From Arenicola marina (lineage: Eukaryota; Annelida; Polychaeta; Arenicolidae), in assembly GCA_964019135.1 (NCBI GenBank), contig OZ025253.1:2942520-3006519 (forward strand): a stretch of DNA of 64,000 nucleotides, written 5' to 3'. Position numbers and translations under genes: made by a program. Below the pieces are notes generated by a model. It saw nothing but the letters and a program-made list of their open reading frames with translations. It had not been told where the DNA came from and did not search any database. This document shows positions 11,001-21,850 of the stretch, piece by piece; the first letter of the stretch is position 1, and each line of letters opens with the position of its first letter.

Positions 11001-14000
11001 CTGAGAAAGAAGGCTATCTGAGAAGTGGACCCAATTCTCCTGTTAACCAGGACAACCTGACGACCGACTGGCGAATGCAGGCAGCTTCTATACAGATGAA
11101 GATTGCGCTATATTCAACACTGACGGGATGTATAAAGACCGCCCATGTGGGACGTCACTGTATGCAAGCCTGGCCCTCTGCCAGCTAGGTCAGTGTGCAT
11201 CATGTGCCATTATAATTCTGTGAGAATGTCACCCCTGTTGTTGTGGATTATGATCCTGTTGATAGACCGTTCCATGCAGAAACCCCTGGGGACATCTATC
11301 GTCAAAAATAGACACTGCGTGTTTCGGATTAGAAAACCGATTCCCTCCTGTGGGGCGTTGGTTCAGGTGCCCGGCTTCAACGTTTCTTTTGTCAGGGGTA
11401 GGTAAATTGGTCAGGCAACAAGGCCCATATTTCGGCCCAGTGCACTAAGATTTGCATTGAAAAGACATTGTCAATGACCGGTCCGCTTTATAACAAGTAA
11501 ATTAGAATCGGTACATATCGGGCACCAAGTTATATGCGTCCGTCTCGTTCTTTTTTTCGGAAAACAAGGTGTTAACCTATAAAAAAATGTGGCAAATTAT
11601 GCAGCTATAAGTCTGTAGTTATGCAGCGCAGAACGAGCTAGAATTACCCAAAACAAGCGCCTGCCAGAATTTCCCCCGAAGCGGTCTATACGCAGTTGCT
11701 TTTTATGTAAGCCAGTGCACGACACTATAACCCTTGACCGGCGGAACGGGTCGAGTATTTGATTGGGTGATCCATCAGATACACTGTTTTAGTAATAAGC
11801 CTACCAAGCGAGCTGCCTAAAGCGAGCTGCCTAAACCTTTTCAAGCTATAGGCAACGTAAAGTTTGTTTCACACACTGTAATAATTATGTACGGTGGTGG
11901 AGATGGTATGCAAGGGTCCCGGGCGCTTCATAAGGATGTTTATCATATACCGGTCATGCCCATTAAACGTAAAATATATCGAACGCATTGATCGACATAC
12001 AAATGTATATTAATTTAAGTGCAGTTTAGTGGTCATCAACTTTCAGATACTTACAGCGCTGAAAAAAGTCAAGAAATCACGGACTTGAGCACAGATTTGT
12101 CAAAAACCGCAAGTAAGTTGGCGTTGCGTTGATGGAGCTGGGCTTTTGTACGGCGAAATGTCGAAGTCTACTATTGTGTTAATCCACTTCGTTTTAGGAA
12201 CAGTGTTATACTCGTACTGAAGCAATGATTTTCTGGTTTTGCTGTACGCCTTGTCATTAAGAGTTTCTCATATTGTGAATAAGTATTGGCTATACCGCTC
12301 TGGTAGTGAAATGAATTAAGTGGTTTCTGAACTGAACTGGTTTCCCCTCAATCCCCCGAGATCCCCGCTCCATAGCCAAGCTTCGCTGGTGCATGCCGCC
12401 AGCGTTAATGACTGCCCTTACTCTTGCCGCCAGCGTTAATGACTGCCCTTACTCTTGCCGCCAGCGTTAATGACTGCCCTTACTCTTGCCGCCGCAGTGT
12501 TCGCAGAGTCCTGCATCCCGGATCCTTGTATTAACGGCGTCTGTCTGGATGGCCTGGCGGCCTTTCATTGCGACTGTGACGCCGGCTGGTACGGCACTAT
12601 CTGTGACGACCTCAACCCCCGTGAGTGCATGACTGGGGACTTCACTACCGGTGTTCTTCGGTTTAGGTTTACCGTATCAGACATATACATGAATAATTCA
12701 ACTGTATGTAAGAATAGCTGCATTTGTCGGTTTATATCAATATGCATTTACGTCACAATTATATGTTGTTTCTGCTATTTCCCGATAGCGACAACTACGA
12801 TGACCACGACAGCAGCCGTCACTACAACGGATGTCGAAACAACCCAGGGGACTACAACAGTTGTTTTCACAACCACTGATGCCGAAACAACCCAGGTGGC
12901 CACAACAGATTCTATCACAACCACTGATATAACCTATATTACGACAGCAGATGCTGTCACCACAGATGCCGTCACCACAGATGCCGTCACCACAGAAGCC
13001 GTCACCACAGATGCTGTCACCACAGATGCCGTCACCACAGATGCCGTCACCACAGAAGCCGTCACCACAGATGCCGTCACCACAGATGCCGCCACCACAG
13101 AAGCCGTCACCAAAGATGCCGTCACTACAGATGCCGTCACTACAGATGCCGTCACCACCACAGCTCTTAAAACAACCTACATGACCACAACAAATTCTAT
13201 CACTACAACAGATGTTGCTACGTCTGCACAATTAGAAACAACACTGATGCCGATGATGTCCGTGACGACATCAGCAAATGTGGTTACCTTCACCGAAACA
13301 GAAGCCTTCTCACGCTCCAAGATGACAAGTCAGGGTTCACCAAGTGCAAACGCATCCGAAACGTCTATGTCTGTGAACACGGGGACCACAGCAGGTACCG
13401 TCACGGAGCTCCTTTATGAAAAAACTACGCGACAATACTTCCGACCATCGACCGTCATCAAGAGCGTGCCCGTTGTTGTCATGGTAACAGCAGAGGGTAT
13501 CCTGGTGAAAGTGACATCGAAACAAGCGGCAAGATCGGCTAGTAGGGTTAGGGACTGGACATCCTCGGAGTACATCCTGCAGACAAGTGAGTGCAAGATT
13601 ATGACGCTTCTTGTGGGATAATAATACAAATACATATAGAAGCTTATGCGTCTATTCTTGTACCATGACATTTACTATTGATTTTTGTGAAATGCCATTG
13701 CAGCTGACTCATGCACCAAATAAGGCAATTGACAATGGATGTGCGCTTTGGGCTAAAGCATGCAGTCGAAGGCATCTATGTAATAATAAACAGGGGTGGG
13801 TGCTCTCTGAAAACTTGCGACCGGGGGGCGGGTGGGGGGGGGTTGAAAAAAACGGCTATTATCGTGTCTGTTCAAGTTCCCTAGGAGAGATTGCAACCCC
13901 CCTAACCCCCCCCCCCTAGATCTGCCCCTGATAAAGGCAGTTATTTTGAAATAAACATATATAATGTCTCCTCCTTCAGATGTTGAGCCACCCGTGGACG

Positions 14001-14152
14001 CTCCTCACGCGGCCATCATTGGCTCGGTCCATTTCGTCCTGCTGCTCTGTGAACTCGCCCTCATCCTCCTCATGGACGCCACCCATATCCGACGTCACGT
14101 GGCCAGATTCAGGCGAAACACTAGGGGCTTCTGTTCTCGCGCATGCGCATAG
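7956..14152 (+). CDS. C-type lectin / EGF / mucin-stalk membrane receptor, 7 exons
   Basis: I joined exons 7956-8040, 8591-8784, 10124-10223, 11051-11188, 12498-12620, 12789-13586 and 13980-14152 by GT-AG borders; all phases agree (1,0,1,1,1,1) and total 1611 nt, 536 residues. Order: signal peptide (1-28), C-type lectin domain (about 30-172, six cysteines), EGF domain (177-208, six cysteines), Thr-rich stalk with 5-residue repeats (214 to about 480), transmembrane helix (about 490-511), tail of 25 residues. It should be a cell-surface glycoprotein. The order matches vertebrate group XIV lectins such as CLEC14A, CD93 and thrombomodulin; orthology is not shown. Introns hold a SINE and a hAT-like element. 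A polyadenylation signal AATAAA lies at 14543-14548. The gene structure is inference from sequence; no transcript was seen. Confidence 0.8.
8591..8784 (+). CDS. Lectin receptor exon 2: N-terminal half of C-type lectin domain
   Basis: Acceptor ...cgcacag ends at 8590; donor GTAAGT begins at 8785, phase 0. Encodes the long-form N-terminal disulfide loop (Cys31, Cys42), then Cys63 in the helix-alpha1 context AHDDCAALGGFLAPL, typical of lectin-domain folds. Confidence 0.85.
8791..8960 (+). repeat. tRNA-derived SINE in intron 2
   Basis: A B box GGTTCGAGCCC (8860-8870) is followed by a tail gcagaataaagattcc...ttcgcaaagag (8895-8930). The same tail pattern (gcaggataaagacccc...ttcgcaaagcg) follows a B-box-like gtttgaatccc in the copy near 23072, so the two belong to one family. 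Confidence 0.5.
10124..10223 (+). CDS. Lectin receptor exon 3: core of C-type lectin domain
   Basis: Acceptor tttgatcag ends at 10123, donor GTAAGG begins at 10224, phase 1. Carries IGLTD (usual family motif WIGL, Trp replaced) and ETWSW then ITWATG, which joins exon 4 to give the galactose-type QPD motif. Confidence 0.8.
11051..11188 (+). CDS. Lectin receptor exon 4: C-terminal half of C-type lectin domain
   Basis: Acceptor ...ttaaccag ends at 11050. The frame gives QPDD (128-131), then EDC at 143-145, Cys159 and the closing Cys170 in LALCQL. Where most sugar-binding domains have WND this one has Tyr-Lys-Asp (154-156). The donor GTCAGT at 11189 is weaker than the others; without splicing the frame would stop about 35 bp later. 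Confidence 0.8.
   Translation, partial: DNLTTDWRMQAASIQMKIALYSTLTGCIKTAHVGRHCMQAWPSAS
12498..12620 (+). CDS. Lectin receptor exon 5: EGF-like domain
   Basis: Six cysteines at 178, 183, 188, 197, 199 and 208 in EGF spacing, with CDCDAGWYGTIC near the end. Phase 1 on both sides is usual for mobile EGF exons. The acceptor could be at 12497 (ccgccgcag, better pyrimidine tract) or 12506; both keep frame. A 28-bp repeat (cgccagcgttaatgactg...) stands three times just upstream at about 12399-12490. Confidence 0.85.
12789..13586 (+). CDS. Lectin receptor exon 6: mucin-like stalk
   Basis: Acceptor ...cccgatag ends at 12788; donor GTGAGT begins at 13587. Encodes 266 residues rich in Thr, with 15-bp tandem repeats at about 12950-13157 reading DAVTT or EAVTT. 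After the repeat comes a less biased segment with Val-rich IKSVPVVVMV before the membrane helix. Thr density predicts heavy O-glycosylation. The antisense Cys/Gly-rich frame is a repeat shadow. Confidence 0.8.
13791..13930. mobile_element. hAT-like G-rich element in intron 6
   Basis: Begins CAGGGGTGGGTGC and ends agatctgcccctg, imperfect inverted termini of the CAGGGGCGGATCCAG family found elsewhere in this window. G and C tracts lie inside. The flanks (ataataaa, ataaaggc) show no clean duplication. Confidence 0.4.
13980..14152 (+). CDS. Lectin receptor exon 7: membrane helix and tail
   Basis: Acceptor tctcctccttcag ends at 13979. Encodes a hydrophobic run of about 22 residues, AAIIGSVHFVLLLCELALIL and two more, then a 25-residue tail with seven Arg and no Tyr; TAG at 14150-14152. 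The run contains His497 and Glu504, unusual for a simple membrane anchor. Confidence 0.8.
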
Positions 14153-14814
14153 TGAAAACACGAAGGAGTTTTCATACCGCTCAGGCGTGGCAACGAACAA
14201 AAAACACGCAACGCTTTGATCTCTATGTAACGAGGTTAGTAAATTGTATTCCCGCCACGACGAGACGCTGTGGTGTACCATCAAAGTGCACTGAAGGATA
14301 TGTCAGGAAGGGAGAGTAGTTTTCTTCCGCATAATAGCGGATAAAAGGTTCTATAAGTTGGGTCACAGGGGTGGAGTTCGGATATGCGACCGGAGTAATC
14401 GGCGCAGATATTTGGAGCATGCGCACTCATACCTTCCGGTCATGTGCGGATCAAGATAAACCGAACGCAAAATCCGCGGTCCGCGTGAATGTTGCACTTG
14501 CTGCATTGCACAATTCACGAACATCGTTAAACAGTGCCATAAAATAAATCAACAGATACGTGTTGTTTTCATTATTTTATTCTAGTTGTTATAATATTAT
14601 TTAGAGATTTGTTGCAGGTCTAAATACTACTTTATATATATATTACGTATTGTTGGGCCTGGACGCTATGTTGGAAATCCTCGTGATCCTCCTTTGGGTG
14701 GGGAGTAAGGTCCGGGAGTAAAATGTACCACGTGACCGCGCGATCAGAACACTCTCTCCGCGTTCGGTTATGCACTCCGCGGAGTCAGACTACTCCGCTA
14801 GCATACCCGAACTC
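14153..14814. other. 3' flank of lectin gene, intergenic
   Basis: Holds the likely 3' untranslated region with AATAAA at 14543-14548, then AT-rich DNA. No other gene seen. Confidence 0.35.
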
Positions 14815-14925
14815 ACCCTTACCTTCGAATGACTCCGCTAAGGCTCCATTATATCTCTGTTGTCGACTACTGCCGCAATGCACTGCGCACACTCGCTCGC
14901 CAGGGCGGCGCTGCGCAAATTAATA
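14815..14925 (+). repeat. Dispersed repeat matching the LINE 5' region
   Basis: Shares about 100 bp with 29990-30100, including an identical core ggctccattatatctctg and a similar downstream gccaggcggc block. The second copy precedes the LINE ORFs, so this may be a fragment of the same LINE family's 5' end or an independent repeat. Confidence 0.5.
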
Positions 14926-15611
14926 GGACAAATGCGCCGCGCATTTCTACAAATTAGTGCCGGGGACCCAGCCTAAGCCTAATAACACCAAATATATTAT
15001 TAGTAGACCAAGATAGGTCATACGGCCAAAGCCCATTGTAAAATGTGTAATGCGACGAGTAGTGGCGCCGCTATGCGGCGACCGCGTAACGTTGGGCTGC
15101 CACTGCGCTGACGATAACGCAGACTGCGTGATAAGCGGCGCCCTGTGAACTACAAATTGGATTTTAGCGCTATTAATTCGGATGATATAAAGCCTGGTGG
15201 TGTTCTTTCATGCTTTCAGGTATATTTTACATTAAATATATATAAAATTGTATTTTTTATGCGGCAATAAATAGTTGTTAGTGTCATCAAGGCGTCATAT
15301 TTCGAGAACGTCATTGACTGGCAGTCAACAGTTTGGCTTCCCTAATTTGCTGATAAGTTTGTACTATGTACCCTTGACTGATGGGTTATAAAACACAACA
15401 ACTTCATAATTATTTAGCATTTAGCGGTCTCCTGTCTTTGTTTGGTTGACACATTTCGTTGGACAATAGACTCGTCTACCCTTCAACGCTACTGCAAACA
15501 GTTTCCCAACAAGTGTACAACAAACACAACGACGCCCGAAGTTCAGTCTCAGAAGTAAAACTCGGGCTTTCCGACGAAATACACTTGAAAGAGACATTTT
15601 GTAGATGAAAC
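14926..15611. other. Intergenic, no gene seen
   Basis: AT-rich with no recognised feature; the short minus frames at 15421-15715 lack domain signals. Confidence 0.3.
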
Positions 15612-15763
15612 CCAGAGGCGGATCCAAGGGGAGAGGGGTTATTTAGGGATGTTGAAGTCGACATTTTTTCCACCCCTCCCACTGGTTGTAAAAATTGGTG
15701 GACATGTGCGGCCATTTTTGCGCCCCCCGCCCCCTTTCCGCTTCAAAATTGATAGATCCGCCC
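15612..15763. mobile_element. Short hAT-like G/C-tract element
   Basis: Left end cagaggcggatccaagg, right end tagatccgcccaaag, inverted termini related to the CAGGGGCGGATCCAG family but diverged. Interior is pyrimidine- and G-rich and non-coding. Confidence 0.4.
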
Positions 15764-15936
15764 AAAGATATATTCTGACCCTAAATATGAATGAAAACAA
15801 CAAAGCCATGCTCAACCAATTGATATTTTTTATACAAAAAAACGAACATCAACAAGATTGTTCATTTCCACAGAAACTCTCAGACGTGAGCAGCTTTTAA
15901 GAATATAAACTACGTCAGCTGATAGGGATAGGCATA

Positions 15937-16069
15937 CAGGGGCGGATCCAGAAAATTTGGACAGGGGGGGGGGCGGTTTTGGTTTTTATATGTTAAATAT
16001 TATACATTTCGGTCCTAAAAGGGGGTCCGGGCCGGGTCGCGCCCCCCCCCCCCCCTGGATCCGCCCCTG
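15937..16069. mobile_element. hAT-like MITE with perfect 15-bp termini
   Basis: CAGGGGCGGATCCAG at 15937-15951 and its exact reverse complement at 16055-16069. 133 bp, no coding; a G tract follows the left end and a C tract precedes the right end. CAGNGG termini are typical of hAT elements. No 8-bp duplication is visible (taggcata, gcctactg). Confidence 0.6.
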
Positions 16070-18067
16070 GCCTACTGGACTTATTGAACAAGTCTTTCCT
16101 TCTTGCATTGACCACCCATCCCTGGCATCTAAAAGGTAATAATAAAAAAAAAAACATTTTATACATGCAAATGCTTATAAACATAACAAAAATTTACTCG
16201 ACAAGCGTTCAGTAGAAGTGCAGACAAATAATTTGCTTTTCCCCCGGTCTGGCTAGCTCTGTCAAATGTAACCAGAGCCCGGGAGCCGAACACCCAGACC
16301 AAGGAAGTAGGTCCATGATCCTACTATATGAGTTCACCCAATTTTTATTCGAACCCCAGGACATCGATTAGGACACCTCATTACACATTCTTTAGGCATT
16401 AGCCGGCACTTAGAGCTTGTTGTCTTCTGGTATTTGTTGAGTAATAGATAGTGGCAACGATAGATCTTTGACTTGGTTTGCTCACATGAGCCGCCCGCTT
16501 CGATGTGGGCGATAATAGAGAATTACCAGAAATTGTGGTGATGATAAACGATGCACGATATCAATGACTGATAAATTAACGCAAGAAGCCGTTCTTACCT
16601 TTCCTTTTCCTTGGGGAATCTCAAAAATGGACTTCCTGGACATTTCTTTCGTGAATTCGCGCAATTTACGGCAGAACAAACTTGAAGTTGATGCCTGTCG
16701 ACGGCGGTTCAGTGCAGCACTACGCGCTCAACGCTTGGCGGCGCCACCGGAGAACGATTACAAGGAAATAGGGCTGTACAGTCACTTCGGGATCTTATCG
16801 AGACCCCACGAGACGGGGATACCTATGCTCTGTGTCAATGCCTAGCATCAACGGCGTGTACGTGTTGCCTACCTTCCGGTTGTTTGCCTTCCCTCGCCTC
16901 ACACACAATATCGGCAAAAGCTGTCCTTGGAAGCACAACTAACCACTGAAGTTCTGTGCATATCCGAATTATAACCATCCGAGTAGATTTATGTAATGTA
17001 TGAGCGGTTAGGCAGTTGATAAACCAGAATGCGGTTGTCTCATGAGTGACTGTCAGCGTCAGGCGATCTGATGTGCTGCGCGGGGTTTTCCATGTCGTAT
17101 GACGTAATAATTATCATGACGCGCGTGTCTGCGCGCGGTATCTATGGTTACGTAACAACGCTCCTTATATGGACTGAGCAGGTGAGGACAATGGTGATCC
17201 GTTTATCGTAGAGCTGTAAACATCGATGATTTGGCTCAAAATACAACGCCTCCAACGGTCTCATCGAACGGACCACATGCATTATGGAGAGATAAATGTC
17301 TTGTCTTTAACTATATTATGATTTTATAGTTAACAATGCCTGGACCAAAGCAAACAAAAAATAGTTTCACACCCACTCGATTCTTTAGGCACAAACCGCG
17401 CAGCTGGCCGGTTCCCAACACTAAAACGTTGACTACAATGAGTGCGCGTCACGCAGTTGCAGCAAGGCACCAGCGTGATGCGCACTCGTTCTAAGAGCAC
17501 GTTTTTTTTTGTTGGTCCCCAAAAGACCTAAACCGGAAACAGAACCCGCGAGAACTGTAGAGCCCTATCGCCGTATGACCTATCTTAGTGTACTAATATC
17601 TCTGATAACACACGGTATCAGGGGTGCGTACCGTATGGCTGTCGACTACGATCGCACTCCTTGCGGTACGAAAAATAACCGATTCTTCTCAAGTAAGTGG
17701 GGATAGTGTTTTCGCGAATTGCACACGCGCACTGGCATGGCGATCGGGTGGCGCGGGAAATAATCCTGATTGTTGTGCTTTTGTATTTATTCAGTTTAAA
17801 ATATTTATCGCACGATGTTTCAAGTTCATTTCTTTATTTAACATAAGACTGCACGTTTGGGATGACATTCATTATGATGGCGCACTTCCTATTTTTAGGT
17901 AGCTCTCCTTTAAACCTCCTTAATTTATCACACCAATATATCTCCGAATATAACAGGACCGCTAATCGGGGAACCAGCAGAGATAGTGAAATATACCTTA
18001 CATAATCTCTGGTTGGTTGTTTGTACATATGGTTGTATATATTCAGGACGCTTTTACCCACGAAAGA
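16070..18067. other. Intergenic, no gene seen
   Basis: Mixed composition with CpG-containing segments around 17040-17160. Short frames lack family features. The 17-bp string cgattcttctcaagtaa at about 17679 recurs near 38618 with one change (cgattcttctcaaataa), followed in both by gtgggga; its meaning is unknown. Confidence 0.3.
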
Positions 18068-18178
18068 AAACATGGGATCGTTATCCTGTGATCACACAGA
18101 CCTGGCCACAGCTGGGCGCGAACCATCGATTCACGCGCCGTCAAGGCGAGCGCTCTAGCCCACTGAGCTACGGGGTCG
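18068..18178 (-). repeat. tRNA-derived SINE (minus strand)
   Basis: On the minus strand the segment begins like a tRNA: gaccccgTAGCTCAGTGGGC (A box, 18152-18170 region) and continues to a B-box-like GGTTCGCGCCC (18114-18124). The tail continues into ccagctgtggccaggtc. The A box is excellent, the B box is slightly off. A flanking tail argues for a SINE rather than a working tRNA gene. Confidence 0.6.
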
Positions 18179-19030
18179 GCCTAAACATAATCTCTGGAAT
18201 CACGCAAATAACGACGAAACTCGCCCTTCGCACAGCTTGGGCAATAATAAACAAAAAAATGTCAAAGATTTTATGAAGAAAACTGGCTGTTCCATAGTGA
18301 ATAAAATGTACAATCGATCTTATCTGTAAAAATTCACCTTCGAGATGTTTGAAATGCTTGCCAACAACCACCTCTACTCATAAGAGCAATGTAACATGCC
18401 ATCTAGGCGCTCTGCAGCTCAATGAAGGTTCGGCACTGTGCTACCCCGGGTTGCTACACAGCAAGAGAAATTCGCAATTCAGATGTTGTTGATAACTTTC
18501 TACAACACTTGTGAGTGACAGGTGAAAGCTGTTTTAGAACTCTGCGACGCTCATGCTTGTTGTTAAGACATGCGAAACAACTATTTGCATTGTCTGGAGT
18601 TGTGATGAGCGTCGAGTTCACACTAATCTATTTCTCAGGATTAACAAATAACCACGACGATTCTCGATTAAATAGAATTTTTTTTTATTAAAAGTATACA
18701 TAAAGTTAATACGTAGCTATTATCCTAGTAAAATGATCTTAATTAAATGGGCAGGAGTCTATATAAACAGGAAATATCAGCTTATGTAATCATCAAACTT
18801 AGTTGCCAGTTATCAGCGTCTAATATCTAATTCTACTTATATACAGTGGTTTGTGTCGAGGGGGGAAATTCCCTGCACATTAGCCAGCTTGGACCTCATT
18901 TCACACGTACGAACCCTGACGTCGGTCAAGTTACGTCGCGCTATCCTTATCAAACCAGGAGAGGCGGCTGGGTTACACGTCTTCTCCGTTATGAAGACCC
19001 CGCCGGCATCCCCAGGACCCGCCACGATTG
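18179..19030. other. 3' flank of zinc-finger gene 1
   Basis: AT-rich; the minus-strand transcript could be polyadenylated from an AATAAA seen as tttatt at about 18683. No other gene. Confidence 0.35.
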
Positions 19031-20572
19031 TTACTGTTCTTCGTTCTTCTGGTACCGCTTGTGGTACGAGACCATGTGCATTTTCAGCGCGTCCGCGTTG
19101 CCGAGGCGATCGCGACAGACGCTGCAGCGGACCGGCAGGTGGTCGCGCGGGTGCGAGTTGAAGTGGCGGCTGAAGAGCCGCTTGTCGAAGAAGGAAACGT
19201 CGCACACGTGACATTTAAAGGGCGCGATCCCCGTGTGGAGCGTCATGTGGGCGGCCAGGTTGCCGGCGCGGGCGAACATGGCCGAGCAGCGAGTGCAGGA
19301 GAACGGCTGCGGCCCCAAGTGCGTCTTCATGTGCCTCTTCAGGTCGTACTTGCGGTGACTCGTGAACTTGCAGACCTTGCAGGTGAGGTCCCCGTCGAAG
19401 CACAGCCCGAGGGCGCGGTGATCCACCAACGTGTTCAGGTCGTCGTAGACTTCGTCGCACTTGGGGCACTTGGTGGGCGGCTGAACCCCGTGCGCCGTCA
19501 GGTGTGTCCTCAGCGACTCCCGCTCTGGGAAGTCCTTGCCGCACACGTGACACCAGTAGTCGCTGACGGGGGTCGTATCCTCCTCCTCCTCGTCGTCCTC
19601 CATGTTCTCGTCATCGGTCTCCTGCTGCCGACGGTCATGCTGGCGGTGCATCCTCATGTGGCTGTGCAGCGCACTGGGCCCCAGGAACTCGGCCTTGCAG
19701 ACCGTACACGTGAGGAAGGCGCGCTGGCGGTGCATGGGCTGGTGACGGCGCAGCGCACTCATGTTGGTGAACGTCACGTTGCAGACGTCGCAGGAGTAGA
19801 TCCCCGCCCGGTGCTTGTCCTGGTGCAGCCGGAGACTGTAGGAGCGCAGGAAGCGGGCGTCGCACTCAGTGCACTTGTACGGCATCTGACCAGTGTGCTT
19901 GCGCAGGTGCTCCTTGTAGTGCGGCCGCTGGATGAAAGCGGCGGTGCACAGATGACACTGGAACGGCTTCTCCTCATCGTGCAGCTTCTCATGCCTGCTG
20001 AGGTTGCTGGCCGAGGACAGCTCGGCGCCGCAATCCTTACAGCTGAAGGGGTTTTTGCCCGTGTGCAGCCTCATGTGGTAGGTGAGGAAGGAGCTGCGGG
20101 CGAAACACTCATCGCAGGCGGGGCATTTAAACGGCTTCTCTCCCGTGTGTATTCTCATGTGTAAGTTGAGGCTGCCGGCCGAAGCCAGCCTCTTGTCGCA
20201 CACGCCGCATACGTAGCCTTTACCGAACTGCATCAGGTCACTTGAGTACACCCGGCCCATCTGCAGCTCCGGGGCCGACACCATGTGAGCCAGCGACGCG
20301 GGATCGGAACCCATGATGATGGCGTCCCCCTCGGCGGTCACGTGGTCCACTTCCTGGCCATCCTCGTACCCGTCCGCCCCACTCTCCAGGTGCGGCATCT
20401 CGATAACCGTCTCTGACTCGCTGCCGTCCAGGTTAATGACCCTGATGACGTCACCAGGACCCAGGTTGAGCTGGTTGCTATTGACCAGGGACATGATTTG
20501 ATCCACGAGGGGCGGACCGTCCGCCTGGTTTCCTCCATCAAACTCAATCCGCATTTCGCCTTCTGACGCCAT
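19031..20572 (-). CDS. C2H2 zinc-finger protein 1 (13 fingers)
   Basis: 513 residues in one exon. ATG at 20572-20570 (MASEGEM) is chosen because the upstream open frame only runs into a splice acceptor (ttccttccttgcag, exon starting at 20635), so the coding exon has a short 5' untranslated part. Residues 1-120: acidic module with QLNLGPGDVIRVINLDGSES, shared with the paralogues. Then thirteen fingers: seven C2H2 fingers, a 35-residue acidic insert (DDENMEDDEEEED), finger 8, an unusual C2HC finger 9 (CX2CX12HX5C), and four more. TGEKPF-type linkers join fingers 1-2. Probably a nuclear DNA-binding factor; target unknown. High G+C against AT-rich flanks. An antisense open frame of 378 codons is a compositional shadow. 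Confidence 0.9.
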   Translation of the reverse strand: MASEGEMRIEFDGGNQADGPPLVDQIMSLVNSNQLNLGPGDVIRVINLDGSESETVIEMPHLESGADGYEDGQEVDHVTAEGDAIIMGSDPASLAHMVSAPELQMGRVYSSDLMQFGKGYVCGVCDKRLASAGSLNLHMRIHTGEKPFKCPACDECFARSSFLTYHMRLHTGKNPFSCKDCGAELSSASNLSRHEKLHDEEKPFQCHLCTAAFIQRPHYKEHLRKHTGQMPYKCTECDARFLRSYSLRLHQDKHRAGIYSCDVCNVTFTNMSALRRHQPMHRQRAFLTCTVCKAEFLGPSALHSHMRMHRQHDRRQQETDDENMEDDEEEEDTTPVSDYWCHVCGKDFPERESLRTHLTAHGVQPPTKCPKCDEVYDDLNTLVDHRALGLCFDGDLTCKVCKFTSHRKYDLKRHMKTHLGPQPFSCTRCSAMFARAGNLAAHMTLHTGIAPFKCHVCDVSFFDKRLFSRHFNSHPRDHLPVRCSVCRDRLGNADALKMHMVSYHKRYQKNEEQ

Positions 20573-20635
20573 TATGGCCACTGGGGTTGTGGGCGCGGCT
20601 CCACCCGAGCAGTGCCTTGATGGATGGCGGTGAGC
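20573..20635 (-). other. 5' untranslated part of zinc-finger gene 1 coding exon
   Basis: On the minus strand the intron ends in ttttccttccttgcag, so the exon should begin at 20635, 63 bases before the ATG. Gene 2 has an acceptor at the same distance (24951, also 63 bases before its ATG, exon beginning gct in both). Confidence 0.6.
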
Positions 20636-20666
20636 CTGCAAGGAAGGAAAATTAAATGAATTGTTG

Positions 20667-20986
20667 GGTGTTTAACGCCCACTTTTGTGTGCATGATGGC
20701 TACATTAGGTCAAGAAACCTTCAGGGACACTGAAATGTTGTTGGGTGAAACTTCAGGCTCCAAGTGCAAGGGTACCTAAGACTGGTCAATCTGCAGCTCA
20801 GTCTGCTTACACTAAAGCTTATGTCAGGTGTTTAACGCCCACTTTTGTGTGCATGACGGCTACATTAGGTCAAGAAACCTTCAGGGACACTGAAATGTTG
20901 TTGGTTGAAACTTCAGGCTCCAAGTGCAAGGGTACCTAAGACCGGTCAATCTGCAGCTCAGTCTGCTTACACTAAAGCTTATGTCA
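20667..20986. repeat. 160-bp tandem duplication in zinc-finger gene 1 leader
   Basis: Two head-to-tail copies (20667-20826, 20827-20986), differing at only a few bases (gatggct/gacggct, gactgg/gaccgg). They begin just upstream of the acceptor, within the presumed 5' intron. Confidence 0.8.
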
Positions 20987-21010
20987 AAGGCCCTTCTTCA
21001 TATAAAATCT

Positions 21011-21167
21011 TAGCCTGAAAATCAGACGTTAATGTCGTGACAGTCTGAAGGATCGACACTAACGTAAAATAAACAGATGTTAATGTTGTGACAGTCTGAA
21101 GGATCGACACTAACGTTAGTATCGATCCTTCAGACTGTCGAGACATTAATGTCTGATTTTCAGGCTA
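21011..21167. mobile_element. Hairpin MITE, copy A
   Basis: 157 bp, near-palindromic over its length: TAGCCTGAAAATCAGACG at the left, its complement at the right, with the arm extended by an internal gtctgaaggatcgacactaa block, one arm of which is partly duplicated. Flanked by ataaaatct (21002-21010) and ataaactct (21168-21176), a 9-bp duplication with one change. 9-bp duplications are typical of Mutator-like elements. Confidence 0.8.
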
Positions 21168-21261
21168 ATAAACTCTGTGACATTTATAAAATTCTCATTG
21201 GTATTTTTTTACTTCCTGCACTAATAATAATGGTACAACAGTACAAAGGTTAGATGGAATT

Positions 21262-21373
21262 TAGCCTGAAAACAAGACGTTACAGTCGTAAGAGAGTTAG
21301 GGGACTGGACGACATAGTTATGTCGTCCCGTCCCCTAACTGTCTTACGACTATAACATCTTGTTTTCAGGCTA
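21262..21373. mobile_element. Hairpin MITE, copy B
   Basis: 112 bp, almost a perfect palindrome with no real loop: starts TAGCCTGAAAACAAGACG, ends in its complement. Flanked by exact 9-bp duplications gatggaatt at 21253-21261 and 21374-21382. Only the first 10 bp and the agacgtta stretch match copy A; the inner stems differ. Confidence 0.85.
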
Positions 21374-21674
21374 GATGGAATTTAGCTATATAAGATATAA
21401 AATAAAAAATAAAAAAGCTTACAAAGAATTTATGAAATGCAGATATATTTCTCATAGAAAATTTTTAAAGGTTTTCATGAAACTGGCACCTTTCCCACTT
21501 AAGTTTTCTGTCCCTGCTCATCCAATATTTTGGCGTGTCGTACTTAAATGACAAATTTAGACCCGCTTAATTCACTGAAATTATTGCTATCAATGTTTTC
21601 CAATTACTGCTCATTTTGAGCTTTAGTTGTTTTAACGCCAAATGCACCAAGCTGCGAGGAATAATTGCTCTTAC
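21374..21674. other. Intergenic or intron, nothing recognised
   Basis: AT-rich; on the present model part of the 5' intron of zinc-finger gene 1. Confidence 0.3.
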
Positions 21675-21850
21675 TTAGATACCAAGAAGAACCAATGTAA
21701 AATCTAAATTCGACGCCGATTCCCCTCCAGTTTGGGGCCAGCGATATCAACAGCCAGTGACGACTACGGAAAGCTCTAAATTTCAAAATGCAAATGTAGG
21801 TAGAAAATGTTTCGTACATTCATTGGTCATTTCATATGCGGCAGCCGGTC
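21675..21850 (-). promoter_or_regulatory. Putative non-coding first exon/promoter of zinc-finger gene 1
   Basis: The block 21732-21791 matches 29277-29336 at 50 of 60 bases, and each copy lies upstream of one zinc-finger paralogue on the same strand. A donor-like GTAAGAG (minus) begins at 21674. A CCAAT motif on the minus strand (gaccaatgaatg) lies just upstream of the block. Exon borders are inference. Confidence 0.45.
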